From Megalobrama amblycephala (Eukaryota; Chordata; Actinopteri; Cypriniformes; Xenocyprididae), in NCBI RefSeq assembly GCF_018812025.1, contig NC_063058.1, positions 17,446,797-17,510,796 on the forward strand: a DNA stretch of 64,000 nucleotides, given 5' to 3'. Shown in pieces: positions 48,101-59,393 of the stretch (position 1 is the stretch's first letter; each line of letters begins with the position of its first letter). Position numbers and translations under genes: made by a program. Under the pieces are notes generated by a model. The model searched no databases. It saw only the letters and a list, made by a program, of their open reading frames with translations, and was not told the DNA's origin.

Positions 48101-50004
48101 ACCGTATCGTGACCTGAGCGTATCGTTACACCCCTAATTTTAAGTGATTTTATATTTTATTTTATTTTAGGTGATTTTCATATTTAGTTTTGTTTAGTTT
48201 ATTTTAGGTGAATTTATATTTTATTTTATTTTTTTATTTATTTATTATGATTTTATTCTATGTGACATTCATTTTTGTTATTATTTTATTTATTTATTGT
48301 ATTTTTATTTTATTTATAAATAATTTCCAGTAGCTTTATTTTATTTTATTTTATTTTATTTTATTATTTATTTATTTTATTTTAAGTAGTTTTGGATTTT
48401 GCATTATTAAAACCTAAGGGATGTTTGTGAGCATGAGTAGCAGAGCAAGAATAAATATTCCACTCTGTAAATCAATATTCCAGTCTGTTTTAGTCTGTTT
48501 ATTTGAAAGCATACTTAATTATTAATACTTATTGTAACATCCTTTTTCCTTACTGCAAATCCACGTTTGTTTCATCATTATATATAATTTTATACCATAT
48601 CTGTTTTATTGATTTGTCCATAATAGGAATAATTCTCAGAATTCTCCTGGTTCGGCACATTTACTGGCACAGCCCCCACCCCTTCATTAAAGCAACCAAT
48701 GAGGTCATTTCATGCTCTCAGCCAAGCAAAACACTTGCGCCTGAATGCACAAATTACGCATTTATATAAACAGTTATGTACATTATGTCTCGCATTCTTT
48801 GCATGCATGCAGAATCTCTTTGAAAGAACAAATGGAAACGATATAAATCTTATGGTAACGGGACCTGATTTTTTCCCACTTAAACTAATGGAAAATTGTG
48901 TAATGTGCTGGCAATTGCATAAGATAAAAATTGACACCGAGGTCCTTATCCAGTTGTCAGCTGTGTCTCTCTTTGTTCTGATTGGTGATTCTGGCGTTAA
49001 AAATGGAGCGATGCCGTCATACACATTTAAAGTGTTATAGAATCCTGATGGTTTCCAGATGTTCTGGTGCTTCCTGTAAATTTGTTACGTCTCATTCCAT
49101 AGTATCCAGATGGGGACAGTTGGAACTGTTGTTGTGTGAGTTGATGGAGGCGACACGTGGTTGCAGCGGTGTGGGTGATGGTTAATATGATGTGATGATA
49201 TATGACATGGCGTGATGCTGCATCTCTCTTTCCCTCTCAAGTCACTTTTTGCCCTACTTGTACCATATATCACATCTTTTTTCACATATACTGCAAAAAT
49301 TATTTTATGAAATTGTAATTAAAACAAAGATTATTGGAGTACACTTTACAAAATAATACTATTTAGTGTTATTTTAGTTTTATTATAGTTTTATTAATAT
49401 TTTGAATTAGCTTTTAGTTTCATATTTTTAGTTTTCATGTTAATTTTAGTTTAATTTTTAGTCATTTCTAATAATTCAACTAATAATTTTTGTTTCAGTT
49501 AACGATAATAAACCTGATACTATTTCAGTCTTTCTACTTTAAAACGTCATGTTTAATTCAATGTGTTACTTGCTGTTTTTTGTAATTATTTGTGAAATTT
49601 ACTAGCAATTTCTGAGTGAAAATTGCCTTTTGGCTGCTTTCATAAAAATAAAAGACATGGTAATAAAAGAAAGAAGGAATGGCATTGTAAAATTTGGTGG
49701 ATTCAAACCTGTATCACCCATATGAGCGTATGAACACTAACCCATGAGTCTAACCTCTTCTATTTATTATTTAGTCTATCTTATGTTTCTGTCGGCAGGT
49801 TCCAAGGCTGCGGTGGAGTTCAGTAATGGGCTGTATGACCTGGGCTCTCCTGTGAGCGTCGGGCCCCTGCAAGTACTCCAGCTGGCTGAGGAGCTGCGAT
49901 TGGCACTGGAGCTGCAGGCCGGGGAGGAGGACCGCAACTCACTGCGCTCCCAGCTGCCCTGCACCACCGCGCAGAGCCTCATGGAGTGGCTGGAGAAAGG
50001 ATCG
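43923..50004 (+). CDS. ppfibp2: Liprin-beta-2, first two coding exons (partial gene)
   Basis: Cytoplasmic scaffold of the liprin family, which pairs with liprin-alpha and LAR-type receptor phosphatases through an N-terminal coiled coil and C-terminal SAM domains; the SAM domains lie beyond this window. Coding exons: 43923-43986 (acceptor CAG at 43878, 44-nt leader before ATG) and 49799-50004. GT/AG sites are present and the phases agree: one base carries over to rebuild a Gly codon, and exon 3 ends in phase 0. The first exon encodes MASDASHMLEAALEQMDDII, a close match to the liprin-beta amino terminus (DASxxLxAALEQMDxIIAG). The second gives SKAAVEFSNGLYDLG, LQLAEELRLALELQ and TTAQSLMEWLEKGS, fitting the liprin-beta VEDLRxxLE and EWL region. 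MASDASH and position next to olfml1 favour ppfibp2 over ppfibp1. Later exons are not in view up to 64000. Confidence 0.9.
44440..45200. repeat. AT-rich tract with two long (TA)n arrays
   Basis: TA arrays at about 44826-44866 and 45059-45113, the second running into a T run to about 45133. The surrounding DNA is almost pure A/T. It lies in ppfibp2 intron 2 and probably causes assembly and replication instability. Confidence 0.85.
46322..48370 (+). repeat. TTTTATTTTAGGTGATTT minisatellite, interrupted by a hAT insertion
   Basis: It begins with a T run (46327-46350). Many variants of TTTTATTTTAGGTGATTT then run to 46983, resume after the composite hAT at 48137, and end in a TTTTA pentamer run near 48336-48370. 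Each unit resembles a splice acceptor (T-rich then TTAG/G). It lies 1.4 kb upstream of ppfibp2 exon 3. Confidence 0.85.
46984..48136 (+). mobile_element. Composite hAT insertion (copy 3) carrying captured MITE sequence
   Basis: The outer left end is TAGGGCTGTAACGATATGCG and the outer right end ATCGTTACACCCCTA. The 8-bp ATTTTAAG flanks both (46976-46983 and 48137-48144). The canonical TAGGGGTGTAACGAT end lies internally at 47150. The 47050-47149 interval is the inverse of 36747-36850, part of a different MITE. It also carries the nested GGGGCCGTTCACATAT element at about 47376-47837. Confidence 0.75.
49690..49752 (-). repeat. tRNA-derived SINE head fragment
   Basis: On the minus strand GGTTTGAATCC (49699-49709) matches a polymerase III B box, and TTAGTGTTCATACGC upstream of it resembles an A box, with shortened spacing. 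It lies within 50 bp of the ppfibp2 exon 3 acceptor. It is too short to assign to a family. Confidence 0.35.
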
Positions 50005-50060
50005 GTAAGGCATATGAAAGTTAAAGCCTTTAAAATGAATGTGGATATTATGTTGGAATA

Positions 50061-50490
50061 GTAATACAAAGTTATGTCGTGAAACTCTAGATGGCACAGG
50101 CTTATGGTTCTTAACTCAGTTTGCTTGCAATTACATAATTCTCCCTGCTGTATCAGTAGCCAATGAGCTCGATACTCATTCTACAAATACTTAATCAGCA
50201 TTTGCTGTAACAGATGCAGTGTGCTTTCAGAAACCCTCCACCTTCCCCAGCTCCACCTGTATAGATCTGCTATGGGTAATTCATGTATACTATTGTACAG
50301 CAGCAGCATGTCTTACTTGCTCACAGCAGCGTGTAGTGTATGTATTAGCAGTAGCAAATCCCATCCTTACTCTGCAGCAGCAGCAGGAATAATCATCATC
50401 AGCAGCAGCGTAGCAGATGTATTCCACCAAGACCAAATATATCAACACTGTCATACCCATTACTATGCCAAACACTCAGAGAGCTGTCAT
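50061..50490 (+). repeat. Duplicated GCAGCAGCAG-containing block, copy 1
   Basis: AATACAAAGTTATGTCGTGA, GTAGCCAATGAGCT, CCCTCCACCTTCCCCAGCTC, CTGTATAGATCTGCTA, GTACAGCAGCAGCATGTCTT and AGCAGATGTATTCCACC appear in the same order at 52094-52490. It begins right after ppfibp2 exon 3. Non-coding by frame comparison between the copies. Confidence 0.75.
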
Positions 50491-50822
50491 GACAGAACTT
50501 TTATTCAGCAAACTTCAAATCAGTTATACAAATGTAAATAAAAACAAAAATGCACCTATTCTGATTGAGAACAAAGATCAAGGGCTGTCTGGCCCTTCTG
50601 GCGTCCCATACCAACATATCTGATCAGCTGATCAGAGATAGTTCTTTATGTATTTGATGATGTCAGCCTCAGCTGATTCTGGATTTGACTGCTGTACAGC
50701 ACCTGTATGAAGATGGAACAACTTGTATCACTCATTTTAAGACATTATAAACTACAACATTTATTACAAGATTTTCAGCCACCATCACTCATACTAACAT
50801 ACTGTAGCAATCCACAAAATAA

Positions 50823-51180
50823 TTAAAGTACACATGAAATCAAAATTGACCTTATCTACTTTGTTAGTGCATATTACTAGTCTTGTGGTAAACAATTAAT
50901 CCGTGCAAGTTAATACACAGAAAAAAATTGTTTTTCGTGGTAATCTTTAATCAAAATATGAAAAGTTACTTCCGGTCTGGAATGGCGTTCCTTCTCTGAT
51001 AACATCAGTTTGACGACTTGGGTTGAAAACGCGTAAACCACTCCTCTGCAACCGTTAGTCTGCTATGAGCGAGAGATGGAGAGGAGGAGCGCTAAAGTAT
51101 TCAATATTCTGTTTCACTTGGAAATACGTCACAACACTGGAGAAAAGTCGTTTGCAACTTCCGGTTCACGTGGACTTTAA
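50823..51180 (+). mobile_element. TTAA MITE with AGTACACATGAAATC and CACGTGGACT ends
   Basis: TTAA on both sides, a 358-bp interior with a CpG-richer middle. The family terminus (TGAAATCAAAATTGACC) also appears inverted at about 59375-59393. Confidence 0.7.
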
Positions 51181-51440
51181 AGCTCTCCAAACAAGCATGG
51201 ATAACCACCTAGATCAGTGATCCTCACTATTTCTTCCAAGTTAGGCACTCCAGCAGGATAAAGTCAACAAGCAAGTCGCCACAATAAAAAACACGCGCGG
51301 AAATACACATCTGCCTAGTACAATATGCAATGCATTTAGCCACTGCCATTCTAATAATACAAAACTGTTAAGGTGTACAAGTTGCTGATAAGTAGATGGG
51401 ATAAGTAGATTTTCAAAAATGCTGTTGGACATTGTTGATA

Positions 51441-52035
51441 TCCATTCACTGATGTCAAATTGATGTCGGAAAAGAAAACGTCAAATTGAAGTAAAAAAAA
51501 ATGTACATCAAATTGACGTCAAATTAACGTCAAAAAAATTGACGTCAAATTGACGTCAAAAAATGATGTCAAATTGACGTCAAAAAAATTGACGCCAAAT
51601 TGACGTTAAAAAAATGTCAAGTTGACTTCAGAAAAATTTGCGTCAAATTGACGTCAAAAAATGATGTCAAATTGACGTCAAAAAAATTGACGCCAAATTG
51701 ACTTCAGAAAAATTTGCGTCAAATTGACGTCAATTTTTTGATGTCATTTTGACGTCCACACACTGATGTCCAATTGATGTCGAAAAAACCCATCAAATTG
51801 ACGTCAATGTTTTTGTCAATTTGACGTCCTCACAGTCCAATTGATGTAAAAAATAAAATAAAATAAAAAAAGTCAAATTGACATCAAAAACTTGACATCC
51901 AGTTGACGTCCACACACTGATGTCCAATTGCTGTTGAAAAAAATATCAAATTGACGTAAAAAAAAAAAAAAAAAACCAGGTCAAAAATGCAAATCAAACT
52001 GACATCAAAAATTTGACATCCATTTGACATCCACA
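51441..52035 (+). repeat. AAATTGACGTCAAAAA minisatellite rich in CRE octamers
   Basis: Tandem variants of CAAATTGACGTCAAAAAA, with higher-order units (GATGTCAAATTGACGTC, TTTGCGTCAAATTGACG). At least eight exact TGACGTCA palindromes lie between 51514 and 51806. The right third is more degenerate, with CCACACACTGATGTCCA phrases and a poly(A) run near 51958-51975. Confidence 0.9.
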
Positions 52036-52093
52036 CACTGATATTCTTTCGACCACCAAAATAACGACACAAAAGCAATGCAATGAAAGAAAA

Positions 52094-52490
52094 ATACAAA
52101 GTTCTGTCATGAAACTCTAAATGGGCAGGCTAATAGGTCCTTAACTCAACTGCTTGTAATCACTATCTTTATCTATAGGACACAGATGATTGGTTCCTGC
52201 TGTATTAGTAGCCAATGAGCTTGCATGCTCAGTCTTAAAATACATGAGTAGCATTTGCCTTAGCAGTGGAGCACGCTTTCAGAATCCCTCCACCTTCCCC
52301 AGCTCCACCTGTATAGATCTGCTACGGGTAATTCATGTACACTATATTGTACAGCAGCAGCATGTCTTATTTTTCACAGCAGCGTGTCGTGTATGTATTG
52401 GCAGTAACAAATCCCGTACTTGCTCTACAGCAACAGCAATAACAGCAACAGCATAGCAGATCTATTCCACTAAGTCTAGTTATTTAAGAA
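52094..52490 (+). repeat. Duplicated GCAGCAGCAG-containing block, copy 2
   Basis: Homologous to 50061-50490, offset by about 2.03 kb, with scattered substitutions and small indels. The MITE and the CRE minisatellite lie between the copies. Confidence 0.75.
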
Positions 52491-54039
52491 CCATGGTCAG
52501 TTATCATACAGGTTGATTTAAGCCTTTGTAAGGGGTAATTCACTTAACAAGTGTCCGTCTTCTAACTCAAGTTAGCACATTAATTTTCTGAGCTTTTCTC
52601 TTTAGTCTGGTGCCATTCTCAAATTTTCATAGTTTAAGCTTTTTTGGATAGTGTTTTCTTTACATAAATATTTACACAAAGTGCAGTGATACAGATGTTT
52701 TTCAGATTAAATTAACATCTTTCAACATTTGTCATGTTTATGAAACAAAACCTTTTTAATGTAAATGTGGTGACATGATTATAAACAGCAAAAGACCCTG
52801 CAAGTATACATACAACAGCAGTTCATAGTGACCATGATTTTCAATAGCAAAGGAAAAAAAAGTTTTATGAAAGTCCATATTTAGTATTATTTATATATTT
52901 ATATTAAAATAAAATATTCTTTATTAAATTAATATTTCTATATCTTTTATTTGTATGTTTTCTATTCTAGTTTAAATGTTAGTAATTTTGTTAAATATTT
53001 CTTCATACATTTCTACTTTAATTTATTTCACTTCAGTTTTAGTTTTAGTAATTTTGGTACTTCAACTTCAACTTATTTTTATTTCAGTTTGTTGCCAAGT
53101 AAAAATTTCTACATTAAGTTTTCCCATCTAATAATTATATTTTATTTTAACTTAATTTCCCCAAAAATTTTTATTTATTTTGAAACTTTTCTAAAGCATT
53201 AACCAAGAGCTCCATACAACCCTTTTCAACCAAAATGAATAATTCAATTATACAGAGAAATATTGTTGATAATAATAAAAAAAATTAAAATACAAAATAG
53301 ATAAATACATTCAACATAAATGTACACATTTAAAAAATAATCATATCCATATAAAAGAAAAAATACAGCTTGTGCACTATATTCCTCTGCAGTTATTTGA
53401 TCACTTTGTGTGAAGAGCAAATTGAAATCATTAATGACGTAGATCTTCCCTTTCAATGAGCTGTTCACTTGGGAACCACTGCAACTGAAGTGAACGATCC
53501 TTTTAAGTACAGACTTGTGCCTATTACAGGGTCTTTTCTCACGTGTCCCAGAGGCAGTTTCTGGCCCAGAGTTTTCGTGCGTATGCGTGTATGTTGCTTG
53601 GATGTTTTTAAAAGAGTTCGGATCCCCTCTGAGACATTGATAGGGCTGAGCTTCCTGCCTCTCTCCCTCTTTCCCTTCATATTCCTCTCTCCTTTCTCTA
53701 CACTCTTTTGCACTGCTTTAAAATCTATTCAGTCACTTTTAGCTTGGCTTCATCTCCTTTAGGGTAAGTCTTCAACTGACAGCTCATGCAACTAGATTAG
53801 TTTGTTGATCTGTAACCTGGCAATGCATGCATACTTGCTTTCTCAGAATAGTGTTTTTCTTGTTTTGCTGATATTTGTTATTGGCAAAAGCAGTCACAAG
53901 ATTCATTTAGACAGTTATTTGTGTATCCCAATGGAAAATGCTCACACATGATTCTCATCAGCAGCCTGTGGTGATTTCTTGTTCAATAAACATAGAAAAT
54001 CTCAGATTTTCTGAGATTTTCCAAGTGCATAAGCAACCT
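52491..54039. other. Intronic, low-complexity TTAGTTTTAG tract, no gene
   Basis: 52950-53170 is T-rich with TTTTAGTTTTAGTAATTTTG phrases, similar in style to 49360-49510 and 61880-62055. A frame at 53469-53762 is open, but ends in a Leu/Phe-rich run from a pyrimidine tract and matches nothing I know. Confidence 0.45.
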
Positions 54040-55700
54040 ATTGGCGGAGCTCGAGGATCAGTCAAGAGTCGTGTTTTTGCAGGGATCTGACCAAGTTGTG
54101 GTCACATTTAACAATTTTTCAAAGGCAAAATCCAGTCATTTCAATAGGAATTCACACAATTGGGAATTCTCAAGATTTGCCTACGCAGATTTCGTAATGG
54201 TTTCAAGTTGGTCGTGTGGATCCGCCACGCTTACCAACAGAAAGCTGCTTGGTTTGATAGTGCTTCAGAGATTTTCACTGTGCTTCATCAAAGTCCATTT
54301 CAAAGAAAGTCTGTTCACTCGGCGGCCATATTTGCAACGCCTCCGGGCAGCTATTTCAGGAAACCAAGAACAAGTCCTATCTACTTAAATGGGGGAATCT
54401 TGAAATCTCAAAACCTACTTGCCACACCAACATTTAAATGAAATATTTTAAATCAACTTCAAAATCTGACATGAACTATCCCATAAATGCTGGTTCTTAT
54501 GCACAAATAGCATTAAAAAAGCTTGTATTTCAGGCTAGACCAGCCAACGCGCATATGCAGTCCTAAGGCCAATTCACAGAGTGCAGACAGATGGCAACAG
54601 ACATTTTGTCTGTTTTTTATCGGATCAGTGTGTTACCCCTATCAGAGTTGGTTGGCTCTTCATTTCAGCATGTTGAATTAGCATTTGTGGGGTCTTGGAA
54701 TGTCTGAGAAATTACGTACTGTAATCCGGTGATTTCATGGTGAATTGGCCTATAAGCGCTCGTCTCAGAACACTAACTGTTTAAATAGCAACTGGAGCAG
54801 CAGCTTCAGTGATGCAATGACTTTATTCAGAAGGCGGGACTTATTCCACCATATTGCGTGTTGCACTCGCTCCCATTCATAAGTAATATGAGTGCACAGT
54901 CTGTGTCTATCTAAAGTCTTTTTAGGCCCTATTTTAACGATCTAATTGCATGGTCTAAAGCGCACAGTGCAAATGCACTTAGATTGTGTCCGAATCCACT
55001 TCTGCTTGTTTAAAGATGGGAAAATTGGTCGGTGCACCTGGTGCATTGTCTAAAAGGGTTGTCCCTATTCTCTTAATGAGTCATGGGTGTGTTTTGGGCG
55101 TAACGCGCAATAAACCAACCAGAGTCTCATCTCCCATTCCCTTTAAAAGCCAGTTGCGCTCGCGCCATGGCGTATTCGCTATTTACACGGCGGAATTTGC
55201 AAGCGGAATAACTGAACGCGTCTATAGTGAGGAAACGGATCTGCTCGTGCAGTAGGTTAAAGCGTGCGAGCAGACCATCTATGGGAAAAGCCTTACCTTT
55301 ATGCACGCAATAATAATCTTTTACATTGTAATCCTTTTATTTTTAATTTTTGGCATATTTGTGTGCTGCTGCGCTTCCCTGTGTGTATAATAAGCAGAAT
55401 GAACGCGCGTTGTGCGCCCATATACAGCCATATATTACTAATGTGCTCTCTTAAATAACAAAACAAATATTGCGCCATTGACTTTAGACCAGGTTTCAGT
55501 TGGACAATGGTGCAGTCTATTTCAATTGCCTCAAAATAGTAACGCGCCAACAATGCGGCTGAACACAACGCAGACCAGCACACCCATGGGCGCACAAATG
55601 AGCGGAAAATGCATTTTCTATTTAAACAACGAGACGCAGGACGTGAAAATGATAACTGCGTCGAGCTGAAACTAGCAAAAAATACTTGCGTCACACCATT
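54040..55700. repeat. Two probable interspersed repeats
   Basis: 54040-54430 (CACTCGGCGGCCATATTTGC, CTCCGGGCAGCTATTTCAGG) and 54925-55700 (CCTATTTTAACGATCTAATT, TGCATGGTCTAAAGCGCAC, ACTTGCGTCACACC) have the character of abundant fish repeats: CpG-rich islands in AT-rich DNA with no exon signals. No second copy is available in the window, so this rests on recollection. Confidence 0.4.
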
Positions 55701-55737
55701 TGCTTCATACATCGGTACACTTTTGATTAGTGTTTGG

Positions 55738-55982
55738 AAAGTTACTTTTAAAAGTAATGCATTACAAATATTGCGTTACTCCCTAAAAAAGTAACTAATT
55801 GCGTTACTTAGTTACTTTTTATGGTAAGTAATGCGTTACATTACTTTTGTGTCTCTTATTTGAAAAAGTAACTCATATATTTTGTTGTAAATTTAAAAGT
55901 AATGCGTTACTTTACTAGTTACTTGAAAAAAGTAATCTGATTACATAACTCAAGTTACTTGTAATGCGTTACCCCAACACTG
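55738..55982. mobile_element. Complete hAT MITE, TAGTGTTTGG to CCCCAACACTG
   Basis: 245 bp of TTACTTTTAAAAGTAATGC and related palindromic blocks. The flanking octamers CTTTTGAT (55730-55737) and CTATTGAT (55983-55990) differ by one base, a slightly eroded 8-bp target duplication as expected for hAT. Confidence 0.75.
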
Positions 55983-57832
55983 CTATTGATGATAGACTGG
56001 ACCTTTTTACCCACAAACATTTCTCTATAAAACCCAAGTATACTTAGTTTATACAGTATACATGCCTTTCAAAGTATACTCATAGTGTGCGTGAACACAG
56101 GTGTCTGACATTTGCACACTAGAAAGATTCATGCTTATCCGGTCTGCACTATTTCTCTCCAAAAGTTATGAGCAATTAAAAAATATCTTGGTTTGTACTT
56201 ATTTAAACTAGAGTTATGAGTATCTCTTGATCTCTTCACACAAGAACTCGTCAACGTAGGTGTCTATTGTCGTTGCCATCTTCAGTAGTTTGTCTTCTGT
56301 CTCAGTTTCTTTTTTCAACTGTGTTGCCACCTTGTGGACAAACTAATTAGTGCAAAAAATATCAAAGCGCATATGCGAGTTGAAAATATCCAGTTGGGTG
56401 TTCATTCATTATGTGCATACTGTGCTGATGATGGAATTCACATCAAAAGCACAGTACGCATACCCTAGCACACACATAAAATCGGAAGTACACTTTGGGC
56501 TTAAGTCCACGGGGTCCTTCTACAACACAGCAGTCCTCTAAGTGTCTCTAAGAGGGATCAAGTACTCATGCTCCCTAATTACAGCCGGTAAAAACAGTGC
56601 AGGAAATGCGATCAAGTCCTGATAGTGAGACGTTCGCATTAGAGGGGCCGCATTACGCTTTGTTCTTACACGCCGTATCTGGCTCATGTTTACATGCACA
56701 TGATGAGGAATGTTTGTGGCAGCTGCAGAAAAGAGATAAGAGAGGTTGTTCATCTCATAACCTGATCTGAGACCTAAGGTAAAGCGTGTCTGTTTGATAG
56801 TATTAAAATATGTCTACTCTTGTTTATGTATGCTTGCGCATGTGTGTCTGGTGTGTCTCCAGCTCCGCAGCTGTCAGGATCAGAGACTTTGCCAGGTGCA
56901 GCTGAACTCCTAAAGCTCTGGATAAGTTGTGTGTTACGCTAATAAGACCCAATCGTCCCTGCTTGATCTCAGGGTGGAACTTCTAATAATGCTTGATAGC
57001 TGACATAATCGCAGCCTACCTTGCTTAGAAGAATATGTTTTTGTCTTAGAATGGAAAAAGCAATGCAAGAAAACAATGCAAAATACAGTGTTTCTCTACG
57101 CAAAATAGTTAAAGTGTCATTTCTTGACTCCAGCTGTATTCATTTAATGTTTTTGTGCATGTTCCTCTGTGCATTAAACTAAACGCCCCATGACGCAAAC
57201 AGGAAACGCTCTGAGTGAGGCGATGCTAGAAGAGGGTGTAATGGCTAAAACTCAGGGTTGGTGACCTGCCCATAATAAATGTTTCAGCATTTTGTATTAT
57301 TATTTGAGTGGAAAATATGTTGATATTTAACCATTTACTCACCCTTATGTCGTTCCAAACCTGTATAAATCTGTGGAACACAAAAAGTGAATGTTTGAAG
57401 TATATCATGAGCCGCTGTTTTCAGTGGGGCTGTCAAGTTCTAAAATGACAAAAATATAATATCAGAAAAGTGCTCTGTATGATTTGTGCACTATATTTTC
57501 AGCTTTGTGTCAAATTTAACTCTTTACTGTCACAGAAAAGTCTTCCCTAGCTCTTATTGGTGCGTTCATAAGAGAGGTAATGATTTCTGATTTGTGAGCG
57601 GATAATTTTTTATTCAGATCTTTTTAATGAATCAGTCGATCCATTTCCCCGGACCTGCCTGAATGATTCATTCATGAATTGGTCTGAATACTGAGTACAG
57701 CTCACTAGAGAGGAACATTTTAGTGAATAATGACTTAAGTCTTTCAGTCTTTTGCTCAGACAAAGCTATCATATGACTTAGGCCACGTTCACACAGCAGC
57801 AGAAAAAGGTTGTCAGTCCTGTATTTGAGTCC
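55983..57832. other. Intronic, nothing firm
   Basis: No gene or paired repeat was recognised apart from a degraded repeat end at about 57335-57375 (TTTACTCACCCTTATGTCG). Confidence 0.45.
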
Positions 57833-58515
57833 TTAAAGGTCCCGTTCTTCGTGATCCCATGTTTTAAACTTTAGTTAGTGTGTAATGTTGTTGTTAGAGT
57901 ATAAATAAAATCTGTTAAATTTTAAAGCTCAAAGTTCAATGCCAAGCGAGATATTTTATTTAACAGAAGTCGCCTACATCGAACGGCCAGTTTGGACTAC
58001 ATCCCTCTACTTCCTTCTTTAATGACGTCACTAAACAGTTTTTTGACTAACCTCCACCCACAGGAATACACAAGAGTTGCGTTTGTAGAGTGTGTTTGTC
58101 GTCATGTCGTCGAAACGCTGTTATTTTCATCCCGCAGTCCAATCACCGGGTCTGATTCCGGCTCAGATTGATAGGGTAAAATTAAAGACATGTTTACAAC
58201 AACACTGAGCGCGTGCATCTCCACGTTATGGTAAGAGGCGTGACCTTTCCGGGCAAGGAGCGCTAAGCTGCTGTCGAATCACAACACAGGAACCGCTGGC
58301 ACAATCAGAACTCGTTACGTATTTCTGAAGGAGGGACTTCATAGAACAAGGAAGTCATCAGCCCGTTTTTATGACAGTGGAAACAGCGGTATACAGATAA
58401 GTAAATTATGTGAAAAATACTGTGTTTTTTTACACGCGAAACATGAACACATGTTATATTGCACACTATAAACACAATCAAAGCTTCAAAAAACCACGAA
58501 AAACGGGACCTTTAA
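57833..58515 (+). mobile_element. TTAA-flanked MITE, AGGTCCCGTT family, copy 2
   Basis: TTAA at 57833-57836 and 58512-58515 encloses AGGTCCCGTTCTTCGTG and CACGAAAAACGGGACCT. It differs from 14019-14701 by only a handful of substitutions and short indels, so both copies are recent or conserved. The shared short frame starts at 58104. Confidence 0.87.
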
Positions 58516-58728
58516 TACGGTTAAGTTCACACACAGTACGGTTATTTACGGGAGTGACAACCGCATTCTATAACCGAACCCTCACCCGTAAATTTTCATT
58601 TTTTTTTTTTTTTTAAATAGCCAATAGCGTTTCGTTTATATCACAGCTCGGCCAGAGCCGTTAAACTTAATAAAACCTCCTTTTAATATCTAACCGTTTC
58701 TCCTCCTAATCCAATATTATCTGCCTGC

Positions 58729-58965
58729 AATACCGGAGGCTGCACTTTAAGGACCGCAGCAGTTTCAGGACTGCATTTCTAGGACCCTAGTTTTTGTGAC
58801 AGCACCATCTAGTTTAAATAATTAAACAGGGATACCAATGGGTAGGTTTAGGGCTAGGGGCTGGTTAGGACAATATATCAATTGAAGTTAATTAAACAAC
58901 TAAATCATTGCTAGGGTCCTAGAAATGCGGTCCTGAAAATCCAGTCTCTGGTATTGCAGGCAGAT
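58729..58965. mobile_element. Small palindromic MITE, ATCTGCCTGCAATACC ends
   Basis: The left ATCTGCCTGCAATACCGGAG is the inverse of the right CTCTGGTATTGCAGGCAGAT. A second inner pair (CTAGGACCCTAG and CTAGGGTCCTAG) extends the arms to about 70 bp. 237 bp in total. Confidence 0.75.
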
Positions 58966-59000
58966 GCTACTCTCCTAATCTCCTCTATATCACTTTAAAG

Positions 59001-59393
59001 TATAGCATTCTGTGCAGAATTTAAATGGGTCCGATACCTTTGGTGGTCTGCGCCGACTCGCGGATATGATCCGCTCTGTGCTCTCTTGTCCCTGGGCCAG
59101 AGCAGACTGTGCTCGCATTGTGGCGGTTCACGTGATACTAACGCGAAAACGGACTTCATTCGCGTCAAAGGAAAGCATATTTACACTGTCTGAATCGTTC
59201 TCTATTCTCTATATAGTGCACTATGTGGAAACTAGTAAATGTGTGAGCAAATGACCGAAGTGAGACTGTAAGTTTTGAATGCTTATATCTCCTAAATGCG
59301 AATTTTGTCACACCAGCTTATTCATAACATAAGGCTAACATATTCATACTAAAAGCTAAAAAACTTAAGTTTTGATTTCAGGGGGACTTTAAA
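59001..59393 (-). mobile_element. Probable TTAA MITE related to 50823-51180
   Basis: The right end reads GTTTTGATTTCAGGGGGACT then TTAA, the inverse of the AGTACACATGAAATC family end. The left end is a possible TTAA followed by AGTATAG near 58998. The pairing is weak. Confidence 0.4.

Noticed and set aside
53469..53762. 97-codon frame in the ppfibp2 intron
   Set aside because: The carboxyl half is a Phe/Leu/Ser run from a pyrimidine tract; no acceptor or donor frames it and it does not resemble liprin-beta.
54986..55712. Several frames of 60-137 codons in a CpG-rich block
   Set aside because: The sequence has the character of a dispersed fish repeat, and the frames overlap on both strands without splice context.
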